This document shows positions 1 to 10,177 of a DNA stretch of 64,000 bases, one piece after another; the stretch's first letter is position 1, and each line of letters starts with the position of its first letter. The stretch comes from Hysterangium stoloniferum. Lineage: Eukaryota > Basidiomycota > Agaricomycetes > Hysterangiales > Hysterangiaceae. The stretch lies in NCBI GenBank assembly GCA_015178975.1, contig WHVD01000251.1, forward strand, positions 1 through 64,000. The letters are read 5' to 3'. The translations under genes were made by a program, and so were the position numbers. The notes under the pieces were generated by a model, which did no database searches, had not been told where the DNA came from, and saw only the letters and a program-made list of their open reading frames with translations.

Positions 1-3
1 ACC

Positions 4-1478
4 GAAAAGTTACATCAAGATATACTATCGGCAATTCCATTAGACCCAGTCACCAAAGCACACCTCGATAACCCGTCCGACCCGATCAACCCCGGTGGTC
101 ATTAGACTCACAAGGTTTCATTCGACTTGACAATCGCATTTATGTACCGGATTCCGACACCCTTCGGCTGCGAATCCTACAACATAAGCACGACCACCCA
201 ATCTCAGGACATTTCGGCCTCAATAAGACCCTCTCACTCATTAGAAGAGAATATACATGGCCCGGCATCCGAGATTTTGTTAAGCACTATTGTAAATCCT
301 GTACTACATGTTTACGCTCTAAATCACAGCGACACAAACCATATGGCCTACTCAAACAATTACCGATACCGGAAAAACCCTGGAACTCGATTTCTATGGA
401 TTTTATCGAGCACCTACCGGCATCCGAAGGTCACACAGCAATCCTAGTTGTTGTGGATCGGCTCTCAAAGCAAAGTATTTTCATTCCAACATATGACACG
501 ATAACATCTGTACAGTTAGCTGAATTATTCGTTACCCATGTATTTTCCAAGCATGGCATTCCGTCGCATGTCACATCCGATCGCGGATCCGAGTTTGTCT
601 CTCACTTCTTTAGGTCACTCGGAAAAGCACTAGACATGAAGTTACATTTCACTTCAGGCTATCACCCGGAAGGCGATGGGCAAACCGAACGCATGAATCA
701 AACCTTGGAGCAATACATCCGTGTCTATTGCAACTATCAACAAGACAATTGGAAATCACTACTACCGCTGGCCGAATTCGCATACAACAATGCACCGAAT
801 GCCACTACTGGCATTTCGCCTTTCTTCGCAAACAAAGGCTACAACCCCAACATCGCAATCCACCCGGAACGCGATCTCGCATCCGCCCGTGCTCAAGACT
901 TTGTTACAAACCTCGACGAGCTACATCAAGAACTTCGTAAAACTATCGCAATGGCTCAAGAACGATACCAACGGTCTGCGGATAAAAACCGACTTCCACC
1001 TCCTGATTTCAAGATCGGAGACCGAGTATTCGTTAAAGCCGAGTTTTTCCGAACTACTAGACCTTCTAAGAAGCTCTCTGAAAAATATTTAGGTCCTTTT
1101 GAAGTTATAGCACAAGCCGGCACGCTTTCATGGACGCTTCGGCTCCCCGACAACATGCGTGCAGTGCACCCGGTATTTCATGTATCTATGTTAGAACCTT
1201 GTGTTCCTAACAATATACCGGATCGCATACAACCACCACCTCCACCCGTGATTATTGATGGGGAACCCGAATTCGAGATATCAGAAATCCTAGACTCAAA
1301 AATCGACAATCGCCGACGCTCATGCAAATTACTTTATTTGGTCAAATGGGCTGGCTATGAAGGAACAGATGAAGAAACTTCATGGATCCTAGCTACAGAG
1401 CTCGGTAATGCCTCGGAAATCGTTTTAGGGTTTCACCAAGCTTATCCGAACAAACCCGGTCCTCTCAATTCCTTATAA
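4..1478 (+). CDS. Pol C-terminal part: integrase plus chromodomain (5' partial, one frameshift)
   Basis: Translation gives the gypsy integrase: the HHCC zinc-binding module (HDHPISGH, then CKSCTTC near 289-312), a core with catalytic Asp residues in VVVDR and TSDRGSEF and the Glu of QTERMNQTLEQY, then a GPF-type C-terminal module (EKYLGPFEV). A chromodomain follows (EFEISEILDSKID to YLVKWAGYEGTDEETSW, about 1270-1390), marking the element as a chromovirus. The first 80 bases are in another frame. Comparison with the copy at 26270 suggests one lost base near 84; from there the frame is open to TAA at 1476-1478. The enzyme would insert element cDNA, with the chromodomain guiding it to chromatin. 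Confidence 0.9.
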
Positions 1479-1579
1479 GTCTATCACGCGGTACCCGACC
1501 TTTTTCCGACTATGCCTTATGTTTTCACGCTATGATTTGTTTGTTTAAAAAAGAAAAAAAAACCGATATATTTCACTAT

Positions 1580-2514
1580 CTAATTTTCTCCCTCTACAAC
1601 TTCTCCCTCCTCTCCGACCTCCGAACCCTCCTCCGCACCGACAGCCACCGATACCACACCACCGACCTTCTCCGAAACCCCAATTTCATGCCCACCGCAA
1701 CTCGAGACTTCCAAATACTGCTCAAGTTGACCACCGAGAGACTCGATAACACTGGTCTGTTTCTCCAGCCCGACGCCCAAGAGTCGCAATTGCTCAGTTA
1801 TGAGCCCTTGTTGTCGCAACATCTCATATCGGTACCGGCTCGTCTCCGAGAAGTAGGTCCGCATGAGGCGGTTTTGCTCTTCTAGAGCATCGGCCTGTCG
1901 CTCCTGGAATGAGCCATCGGCCCCCGGGAAAACACACCCAAGCTTCTGATCAGCGCACTCTTGACAAGTGCGGCCCTGACCAGTGGTCCGGGGATGACAG
2001 GTTCGACCCCGTTTCGTGCACCGATTGCACTTGGGGTCATTTTCGGGCCCCGCCTTGGGGGCCTGCTTTTGTTTCTATAGAAAAAAAAAAAAAAAATTAT
2101 TTAGGAAGTTTTTATTTTAGGAAACCGAACCCACCTTGGGGCTCGACGGCCCCGGTGCATCCTCCTCGTCCTCCTCTCCCTCTTCGTCATCGGACTCCGA
2201 AGGCGTTACAGCCTTGCGCTAACAGATATTGTCAGTAAGGTTCGCAAAAGACACCAGAGCCGACTCACTTTTCCCTCCCGTTTCTTTTTCGCCGCCTCCT
2301 CCCGTGCCCGATCGGCCTCCTGCTGCTTGTTCTTTGCAAGCACTGCTTCCCAGTGCTTGCGCGCAGCCTCTTCTGCCGCCTGTTTCTTTTCCTCGGCCTC
2401 GATGGCCGCCAACTCCTCCTTCTCTTTCCGCTCCTCCTCTTCACGCGCTTTTTTCTTCTGCTCGAGTATACGCCGATGCTCTTTCGCGTTCGCCGTACCA
2501 CTCGGCGCCGACAT
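1580..2514 (-). CDS. Opposite-strand retrotransposon gene: coiled coil plus Zn2Cys6-like protein, three exons
   Basis: Exons are 2514-2269, 2218-2135 and 2074-1580 (minus strand), with GT-AG introns of 50 and 60 nt that both fall between codons. They join to a 274-residue frame without stops. Residues about 10-80 are a Lys/Glu/Ala-rich coiled coil, about 88-105 an acidic run (SDDEEGEEDEED). Residues 126-157 carry C-x2-C-x6-C-x10-C-x2-C-x6-C, the spacing of fungal Zn(II)2Cys6 clusters (CNRC at the first pair, CQEC at the fourth and fifth Cys). The tail is Gln/Glu-rich. The gene converges on pol, ending 102 bp past the pol stop. Homologous exons and splice sites recur at 11440-12793, 27744-28674 and 40926-41362. 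A DNA- or RNA-binding regulator is an inference; the function is unknown. Confidence 0.75.
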
Positions 2515-2728
2515 GGGCGCAACTGTTAACCTAACCGGGAAGGGCTTTGACCCCGAGCCTATGGTCATGGTGGTTAGAGGAAGGGAAGTGGAATTTCAAG
2601 CGCCAGGAACTCTCAAACTTTTATATGCAAACTTTTGCCGAGTCACATGATGTTTTGACACACCCAGCCGTACCCGACAAGTTTTTACGTACGGGATCTA
2701 GATTTTCGGCCTCCTTGGGATTTCGGCC
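2515..2728. other. Non-coding leader between the opposite-strand gene and the 3' LTR
   Basis: I see no gene here. The stretch holds the 5' leader of the opposite-strand gene and ends at the polypurine tract. A homologous, CpG-depleted version occurs at 11201-11440 next to another family A LTR. Confidence 0.5.
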
Positions 2729-2742
2729 AAAAGGGGAGATAC
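2729..2742 (+). promoter_or_regulatory. Polypurine tract of element 1
   Basis: AAAAGGGGAGATAC lies immediately before the TGTTAC start of the LTR, where plus-strand DNA synthesis is primed in LTR retrotransposons. The complementary version (GTATCCCCCC) adjoins the element 3 LTR at 11189, and GTACCCTCCC adjoins the LTR at 40840. Confidence 0.8.
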
Positions 2743-3452
2743 TGTTACGACCGTGTCGCAACCCTATCGGCCCCGAGGTTATCGCCACTTGTCAACGTTT
2801 CAAGTCATCCTCTCGGAAACCATCGGCCCCGAAGCTGACGAATGTTTCGCGAAGATCAAACTCCATTTACGCCCACGTCAAATAACTCGTATTGTCTGGT
2901 CAAAACTTTGATACGTCCCCTTTATTATGTTGATCCGTTCAATCTTATGTTTCGCATATGTCTATCTATATTTGTAGTCCTCGAACCATTTCCTTTTATC
3001 GTAATCCCGCTCTCGGTTATCATCGGCCTCCGAACTAATCATAAACTTCCCGTTCCTAGTCAAGCTTATTGTTAATACCGTGTTCCGCCCTTCTCCCCAT
3101 TAGTATTTTCCAGACGCCTGTTACTTGTATATGAACCCGCTGTAATTGTAGTTACTAGACAATCAGAATATCGACTCAGAATACCCTCATACACCTGTAT
3201 CAGTCTCATACTAAGACTTCCCCCATCCGCCTTCGCGTGCGCTCACCCACTCCTGGCCCCGACCCCTTGGCCCGACGCCCGACTTGTCCTTCGATTCCGA
3301 TCGGTATCACGCCGAAAGGTACTCACTAGGACTAGTCTTCGCCCGCCCGAAATTTAAGGACATCCTGCGGATATTTGCGAGGGCGCAGCCCATAAGCTGA
3401 AGCCAAGTCCTTCCGATCGGTCCCTGTCGGCCACTGACATTAGTTCTTAACA
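2743..3452 (+). repeat. 3' LTR of element 1 (family A, 710 bp)
   Basis: Starts TGTTACGACC and ends TTCTTAACA. It is nearly identical to the solo LTR at 52254-52971 and homologous to CpG-depleted LTRs at 10410, 35675, 37373, 51971 and 53713. It carries the block GCAGCCCATAAGCTGAAGCC near its 3' end, a motif shared by all LTR families in the window. Confidence 0.95.
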
Positions 3453-6400
3453 AAGGGATTTCCAGTTGTCCTGTTGATAATTGCAATAGATGCGGAGGTA
3501 TTGTTCCAATGTTTGATTCACATGTTCCATTTGTCCATCACCGTCCGGGTGATATCCCGAGGTGAAGTGTAGTTTCATGTTGAGGGCTTTTCCGAGAGCC
3601 TGGAAGAAGCGGGAGACGAACTTGGAGCCTCGATCGGAGGTTACGTGAGATGGAACTCCGTGTTTGGAAAATACGTGAATAATGAAAAGTTCCGCTAATT
3701 GTAAGGACGTGATTGTATCATGAGTGGGTATGAAAATGCCTTGTTTCGAGAATCGATCCACAACAACTAGAATGGATGTAAAGCCTTTGGAAGTCGGGAG
3801 TTGTTCGATGAAATCCATGCAAATTGAGTTCCAGGGTTTTTCTGGTATCGGAAGTTGCTTGAGAAGGCCGTACGGCTTATGCCTCTGGGTTTTGGAGCGT
3901 AAGCAGGTGGTGCATGACTTACAGAACTGGGTTACGAAATCTCGGAGGTTGGGCCAAGTATATTCTCTACGGATTAAACCGAGAGTATTGTTAATGCCGT
4001 AATGTCCGGAGATTGGATGATCGTGTTTATACTGAAGTACGCGGAGTCGGAGATTGTTGGAATCTGGAACATAGATACGTCCATCGAGACGGATAAAACC
4101 TTGAGAGTCTTGTGACCATTGGGGTTGGTCTGGATTGTCAGGAACTTCTAGGTGTGGCTTGAGAGCCGGGTCGGAAGTGAGTGCGGAAAGGATATCTTGA
4201 TGTAATTGCTCAATGTCCATAATCATGACGCTACACATAATTGGATAGTAGAGGGAAGTTGCTCGGATAGATGCGGAACGTTGTTGCATTGTAAAAACTG
4301 GTTTCATATCTGGTTTTCCACCAAGATGTCTGGGTCGGAAACGGATAATCATATTGAAAGCAGAGAGGAATTCAGACCAGTGGGCCTGCCGGCGGGTTAA
4401 AAGTTTAGTGGTAGAAAAATATTTGAGATTTTTGTGATCGGTAACAATGTCAACGGGAGTTGTGGAACCTTCGAGATAATGGCGCCAATGTTTGAAAGCT
4501 TCGAAAATTGCCAAAAGTTCCTTATCATGAACGTCGTAGTTGAGTTCGGACACTTTCAGTGCCCGAGAAAGAAATGCAACCGGATGAATTTCACCATCGG
4601 AATCTTGAATGGAAAGAATCGCGGCAATTGCATAATCGGAAGCATCGGTTTCCACAATAATCGGAACATCAGGTTTCCAATGGGAAAGAATCGGGGCAGA
4701 AGTGAAAGCATTTTTTAAAGTCTGGAAGGCGGAGCGGCATTTGTTGTCAAAGACCCATGGTTGAGTTTTATGGGTAAGACGAGTAAGCAGTACTGTAATA
4801 TCCGAGTAGTTCCGAATAAAATGATGGTAAAAGTTGGCGAAACCTAAAAATGACTGAATATCCTTGACTTTCCGTGGTTTGGGCCAATCACGGACAACTT
4901 GAACCTTGGTTTCATCCATACGGAGACCATCAGGTCCAATAATGAAACCTAAGTATTCAATAGAATCCATGTCAAAGTAGCATTTCTTACCGTTGGCGAA
5001 AAGACCATTTTTACAGAGTCTTCGGAAGACTTCACGGACTTGTTCATCGTGGAGAGCGGGATCCTCGGAAAATACCAAAATGTTGTCCAAATAGACTATG
5101 ACACATATGTCAAGCATGTCGGAAAATATATCATTAACAAAACGTTGAAAAGCGGAAGGGGTGTTGGTAAGGCCGAACGGCATAACCAACCATTCAAAGG
5201 ATCCATAGTGAGTTCGAAAAGCGGTTTTCCATTCATCACCCTCGGCAATTCGGACCAAATGATAGGCATGTTTGAGGTCTATTTTGGTGTAAATCCGAGC
5301 TTTCTGTGGGGCATCGAGTAAATCGGTAATGAGTGGAAGTGGATACTTATCTTTCCGTGTGATGGAATTTAATCCTCTGAAATCGACACAGAGTCGAAGG
5401 GAGCCATCCTTCTTTCGGACGAAAAGGATGGGTGCTCCATATGAAGACTTTGAGGGACGGATAAAACCTATCGACAGATGTTCATCCAGGAACTCCCGAA
5501 TAGACGAAAGTTCTGATTGGGATAACGGGTAAATAGGTCCTAACGGAGGGTTTGAACTGGGCTCAATATCGATTTTTAAGTCGTAAGGCCTATGTGGTGC
5601 AAGCCTGTCAGCTTTTTGCTTACTGAAAATGTCTGCAAAATCATGGTATTTTTCAGGAACACCTTCCAGGTCAGCTTTTAGCTCGGATAATTCTGGAGTC
5701 GCAAAACATCTAGATGCTTCATCAACATTTAAGCTGATCGAAAAGCACTGTGAACCATCCAGTTTACTCGCCCTAAAAAATGCCGAAGCGTTGATGAGAG
5801 AGATTTTTGGAGGCACGGAGGTTTCAGTAGAAGCCGGAGGTGCCGTAAATGCCAAAAAGGCGGTGGCCGGAAAAGACGCTGCAGGAGGAACCGAAGTGTC
5901 AGGAATGTGGAAATTAATACTGCCCAATACCCAGTCAATCAACGGATTATATCGGGTGAGCCAGTTGTATCCAAGAACTACCAAACAGCTAGAGTCCAAC
6001 TGTGTTATGAAAAAAGTAACCATCTGGGATGTTCCACAAGGGAACCGGATAGACATGTTGCAGGCTTGGGTAATTGCCGTATTGCTAGTGCCGTCAAACA
6101 GATGCAAGGAAATTGCGGGAACAGAACAGAGTTTCAGATTATGTTTCAAGGCACAGTTGGTATCTACAAAACAGTGTGTGGAGCCGGAATCTATCAGAGC
6201 TTGGAACACTAAATTTCCAAGAAAGTCAGAAACGAGTTTTACAAATAATGAATTGGGATTAGAGAGAGCGGACGCATTGAGATGGATAACCTCAGAAACA
6301 CGGAGAGAGTCAATGCAACCCTCTGTCCATGCAGATTCCGGAGGGTTGCTTACTCTTTTTCGACTCCATGGCTGGTTTTTCCTTAGACATTGTAGTCGTA

Positions 6401-6713
6401 GTGGAAGTTGCCGCGCGAGCCTTGGAAGAGTTAGATTTAACAGTACAGTTGGAGACCTTGTGTCCGCCTTTCCCGCAGAAAAGGCAGCGGTCATTGTCCA
6501 TATGTCGTTGTTTCTCCTTCGGGGTGAGTTTACCGTCGGTACCCAACAAATGTCGGGTTTGTCGGAAGTTGACTGTTTTTCCTTGTTGGATTTCTTGTCT
6601 TTCTTCCGGTCGGAGGTTGATTTGCCAGTATTCGTGCCAGAGTTGCTGGTGTTATTGCCTGAGTTATTGCTGGAAGACTTGCTCGTCGACGCCTTATTCT
6701 GAGAACGTTCCAT
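3453..6713 (-). pseudogene. Pol polyprotein of element 2: nucleocapsid tail, protease, RT, RNase H, integrase (truncated)
   Basis: Long frame from the minus ATG at 6713. A Ser/Asn/Lys-rich segment leads to a CCHC knuckle (CLFCGKGGHKVSNC) that is in another frame, so two compensating shifts flank about 6555-6320. Then follow protease (ALIDSGSTHCFVD), RT ([18 protein letters not shown], and YLDN where YLDD is usual), RNase H (VETDASDYA, ELLAIFEAF, VTDHKNLKYF), an HHCC module and the integrase core up to DNWKSL. About 70 nt between RNase H and the linker are missing in frame compared with the copy at 26030. The broken end, the shifts and the Asn in the RT site suggest it is inactive, although most of the frame is open. 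Confidence 0.85.
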
Positions 6714-6740
6714 TGGATTCTCTTGAGAGACCTCGGCTTT

Positions 6741-7568
6741 TCATTCCCAATAACGGGCATTGGATGTTTGAGCTTTAATCCGCATGAGTTGGAGAGTTTT
6801 TGGCTTTCCATCTTTGCAGATCTCGTCTTTAAGGTGTGACGGAAGTCCCATATAGAAATGGTGTCTGAGGGCAGAATCGTCCCATCCACATCGTGTGGCG
6901 AGAGTATTGAACTTGATGAGATAATCAGAAACTCGTTGATTATCCTTCATCTTGAGCGTCATTAATTCATTTTCTGCTTCACCGGATTGATCGTAAGGTC
7001 TGAAATTAGTTTCTAGTTCTTCCACAAAAGCGTCCCAGTTGTTGAGCCATACGGGTGTCTCATCGGATATTCCAGATAGTCCGGGTTCGAACCAATCTTG
7101 AGCGGTATCCTTGAGATAAGAGAGCGCAAAATTGACTTTTCGACTGTCGGATTTACATGTGGAGGGTCGATCACGGAAACTAAAATGGCATTGAAGAAGA
7201 AAATTCTTTAATTTTTTCAGATCCTTGCTGGTAAATGGTTCAGGTTCTTTGACTCCGGTGTGGGAAGATTCTTTACTATCCTCAGTGGATTTCAAGTAGT
7301 CAGCGAATTTCACAATGGAGTTGATGAACAACATTTCAGTCGGTTCGTCGGAAGATTTCTTTTTCGATGTCTCCAGCTGATCTTCTGCTTCATTGTCGGA
7401 AGTGTGGGGAACATTGGTGTCCTTTGTTACCTCGTTAACCTCCTCGGTAACTTCTTCAACTGAAGCTGATGTTGTCGGCTGAAAAGGGGTTTCGGGTTGA
7501 GTGGTGTAAAGTTGCAATGGGGATTGAAGTTGGGATGGTCCTTCGGCAGCTTTGCATTTGGGACCCAT
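6741..7568 (-). CDS. Gag-like protein of element 2
   Basis: 275 residues from the minus-strand ATG at 7568, 35 bp inside the LTR end. The N-terminus is acidic and low-complexity. The middle matches the fungal retrotransposon Gag domain (KLKNFLLQCHFSFRDRP, YLKDTAQDWFEP, WDAFVEELETNFRPYD, VSDYLIKFNTLATRCGW, FYMGLPSHLKDEI). It ends YWE-TGA. The pol frame continues in phase right after this single TGA, and the gag fragment of element 3 also has TGA at exactly this codon. Gag would form the virus-like particle. Confidence 0.85.
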   Translation of the reverse strand: MGPKCKAAEGPSQLQSPLQLYTTQPETPFQPTTSASVEEVTEEVNEVTKDTNVPHTSDNEAEDQLETSKKKSSDEPTEMLFINSIVKFADYLKSTEDSKESSHTGVKEPEPFTSKDLKKLKNFLLQCHFSFRDRPSTCKSDSRKVNFALSYLKDTAQDWFEPGLSGISDETPVWLNNWDAFVEELETNFRPYDQSGEAENELMTLKMKDNQRVSDYLIKFNTLATRCGWDDSALRHHFYMGLPSHLKDEICKDGKPKTLQLMRIKAQTSNARYWE

Positions 7569-7602
7569 GATGAGCGAGTCACAGAGTTAAGATCTGATAT
7601 AC

Positions 7603-8146
7603 TGTTAAGTGCCGTGTCGGGAACTTATTCCGGAACTATTGGAAAGTCACTGGGAAGTCAGAAACTAGTGGATAGGGTCAGGACGTCGGCTTCAGCTTAT
7701 GTGCTGCGCCTCTACGCAAACGCTCAAAGTCCTTAATTTCGGAAGTAAGGCTTACGATGGAAGATGCAGATATTCAGAGTTCCGAAGAGTTCCGAATATC
7801 CAGCGTACAGAAAGACGGGAGGAGGAATAAGAAACTAAGTCGATATCAGATCTAAGGTAAAGTACAAATTCGCGGAAACTAATATAAGTCTACTTGTTAT
7901 TGTACTACAAACTAAGACCATAATAAGACGGAAACGGAAGTGTTCTTAAAACGGAAATACAATAAGACATATTAGGGAGACAATATTCCGAAATGGGAAT
8001 ATAACAAACAAACGAGTGAATACTTGTCAACGGACAAATTACCAAATGCGGAACAAGAGAAGAATGTGGATGATACGGTAACTATGATGTTCCGTAGTCG
8101 GAGATTGGAAGTTGGATATTGAAACATCCAGGAACGGGTCGTAACA
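7603..8146 (-). repeat. 5' LTR of element 2 (family D, 544 bp)
   Basis: On plus it begins TGTTAAGTGCC and ends TCGTAACA. The minus-strand orientation is set by gag starting 35 bp away. It carries the shared block (as GGCTTCAGCTTATGTGCTGC on plus). A CpG-depleted relative lies at 50215-50646. Confidence 0.85.
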
Positions 8147-8332
8147 CTCCCCAACCTCTCGACCCATGACCTTTTGACCCATGAACTCAGCCCAGACTCC
8201 CTGGGATTCCTGTCTGCCCATTTGAAATTGGACAACACGATCTCACGAGGGTGCAGCCTATAAGCTGAAGCCAAGTCCTACCAGATTTCCCCCAGGTTTC
8301 TCTGGAAACCCTCCGTGTACACACCCTTAACA
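8147..8332 (+). repeat. 3' tail of a family B LTR
   Basis: Matches the last 190 bp of complete family B LTRs (for example 54790-54987): tracts of CTCxxGACC, the block GCAGCCTATAAGCTGAAGCC, the palindrome GGTTTCTCTGGAAACC and the end CCTTAACA. Its first part is absent, being interrupted by element 2. Confidence 0.85.
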
Positions 8333-9272
8333 CTCCAGCCAATCTCTCATGGAGCCCATAAGTCATTTCTCAGTGAACACATTGAGATGCAGCCACCTTC
8401 CAAATATGAGCTACATGAGATGATGGTGGTGCAGACAAAGGCACTCAAATAAAAGATCCTCACCTCTTTAACCACTGCCTCCATTGTCTTTGCTGCTTTG
8501 GATAATACAAACACTGACCACACAGCAGTGGTGGACAATCCTGGCCCATGCTCTCAAGCATCTCAAATGACACCAAGGGAGATCAATGTGAATGTGAATA
8601 CAAAAAACCCTGCCATGCTCACCTTTCCAGAAAATCACAGGCTGTGTATCCCCTCAATCATGTGGAAAGGCCCACTCCATTTGTGCTGGAAGCAAATAAT
8701 TTGTGATTGGGAAAGTGCCAATCCATCCTGTGGCCATTATGTCCCACTCAAGGATTGGGATCCTGAGTGGTTGAGAGGAGAAAATCAAACAACATTCAGT
8801 GTAAAGTATTATCAAAGAAAACTCAGCAGGATGGAGTATATTGAAAGGTGAGTCAGGTCTCACCTTCCTTCATGTAGTTTATCTCTATCTCACTTAGTGC
8901 CATTCCTTGCTTGCTTGCTTTATTTTCTCAATTAACCACATTTGCCATTGCAGATGCCAGTGAGATGACACTGTATTTCTCACCAAATAGCCAGCTGCCA
9001 ATGAAGGTCCTGAGAAATTGCTCAAAGCAATCATGGATGATCTGAAGGACAGGAAGGTCATCAAAATATTTTTATTTTTATTTTTATGTGACATGATATG
9101 CAATGATGCCACCCATTATTTCAATTTCCATTCATACACACTATAAGACTCAATATTTATTTAATTACACTAAGTCATTTTGATCTCAGTCTCAATTTAT
9201 ACACCCAGTCACAAAAAAAACTGTTTCAATCTCAATTTACTTATACTATTTAATACATGAACAATCAATTAT
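8333..9272 (+). pseudogene. Possible remnant of a GCR1_C-type DNA-binding gene, then AT-rich DNA
   Basis: The frame 8498-8851 encodes 117 residues. Its second half (CWKQIICDWESANPS, then WDPEWLRG and KYYQRKLSRMEYI) resembles in spacing the GCR1_C domain of fungal transcription activators and Crypton recombinases: Trp-rich helix, W..W turn, then Y-x-R-x-x-x-I. The frame ends at GTGAGT after 8849, which could be a splice donor. No recombinase part is visible. From about 8870 to 9272 I see only AT-rich DNA without coding signs. The domain call is tentative. Confidence 0.35.
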
Positions 9273-9705
9273 GGAGGATAGTCACAATTCATTGAATATA
9301 CAAAATTTTATAAAAAAAGTCCTCATATTTTTAAGTGAGACTATTTCCTCTGGCTATGACTATATGTTTTAGGGATTTATATTTCATTACCCCAAAATTT
9401 CATCTTTAAGACTTGCATGCTCTTTTAAAATATTCACAAATGTCATGGTTAAACAAGATTATCTGGGTTATGACTTAATCTTTGGGATGAGATGCATTCT
9501 CTTGTATACATGTAAACTTTCAAATGTACTGTAGTTCATATAATTTAAATTTATTTGGTTTAGAAAAGTTAACCAGAACTATCTGGCCAACCAATCCATA
9601 TTGTGGAATTTATCCCCAAAGGATAATCTATATATGTTTCTTTGACTAACTTTTGTCAGATACAAGATTAATATTAATATTTCCTTATTTTCCAGAGTAT
9701 CACCC
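9273..9705 (-). repeat. Element X, first part (AT-rich inverted-repeat element split by element 4)
   Basis: Starts GGAGGATA. Its continuation is 30782-30881, which ends TATCCTCC, so the ends are inverted repeats; a 3-bp TAT flanks both sides (9270-9272 and 30882-30884). The join was confirmed with the copy at 39822-40235, whose reverse complement runs through both halves. Net length is about 533 bp with no coding frame, so it looks like a non-autonomous DNA element. Confidence 0.65.
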
Positions 9706-10177
9706 TGTTAGGACCAGAAAACCCACCAGGCTCCAGACCCTACCCTACATGCACCCGACTTGCTATATCAAGTTACAGCTCAACCAGAAAACCTGCTGGG
9801 ACCTGGACATCAAGCCTGTCTGCACCCAACCCTCTGTCTTGCACATCAGTCACCAGACCCCACCAGGACCTGTACACATCAAAGACTGTCTATGTCCAAC
9901 CCCATTTCACACACCAGTCACCAGGCTCCACCCGGATAACCCAACAGCTCTCTAACTGAGCCCATTCCCATTATGGTCTAATGACCTGTCATGTTTCAGA
10001 CTCTGCCTCTATTCCATTCCACTCCTAATACCTAGTTTGGTGTTTATTTGTTTTGTTTCATGATTACTAGTTTAGGATTCATTATTACTGGATTTGGTAT
10101 AACATACATTCCACAGTCTATATAGTCTGGCAGATGTTGTACATACAATCCTGTCAAAAAATCAGCTTAGATCAACT
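9706..10177 (+). repeat. 5' LTR of element 4, first part (family B)
   Basis: Begins TGTTAGGACCAG and runs through the TATA-like stretch GTCTATATAGTCTGGCAG to CTTAGATCAACTTA, where the Tc1-like element begins. The rest is 22061-22388; joined, about 800 bp match the 3' LTR of the same element. Confidence 0.9.

Larger units (their letters stand above)
1..3452 (+). mobile_element. Ty3/gypsy chromovirus element 1 (LTR family A), 3' part
   Basis: The window opens inside the pol gene of an LTR retrotransposon. In order it shows the end of the pre-integrase region, integrase, chromodomain, an opposite-strand gene, a polypurine tract and a 710-bp LTR. CpG is abundant and the integrase frame is almost clean, so this copy is young compared with most others here. 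Its 3' LTR abuts a pol fragment on the opposite strand at 3453, so it probably inserted into element 2. The other flank is outside the window, so no target-site duplication could be checked. Confidence 0.9.
3453..8146 (-). mobile_element. Ty3/gypsy chromovirus element 2 (LTR family D), 3' end lost
   Basis: Read on the minus strand: LTR (8146-7603), leader, gag (7568-6741), pol (6713-3453). Pol stops abruptly at 3453 inside the integrase where the element 1 LTR begins, so the C-terminal integrase, chromodomain and 3' LTR lie beyond element 1, outside the window. The element is CpG-rich and mostly open, so relatively young. It lies next to the tail of a family B LTR (8147-8332), suggesting it inserted into that LTR. 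Confidence 0.9.

Noticed and set aside
2229..2650. Plus-strand Ser/Pro/Ala-rich frames
   Set aside because: They are shadows of exon 1 of the opposite-strand gene; similar shadows occur at 28351-28647.
5629..6702. 357-codon plus-strand frame
   Set aside because: It is the mirror of the element 2 pol frame, has no domain resemblance and is not kept in other copies.
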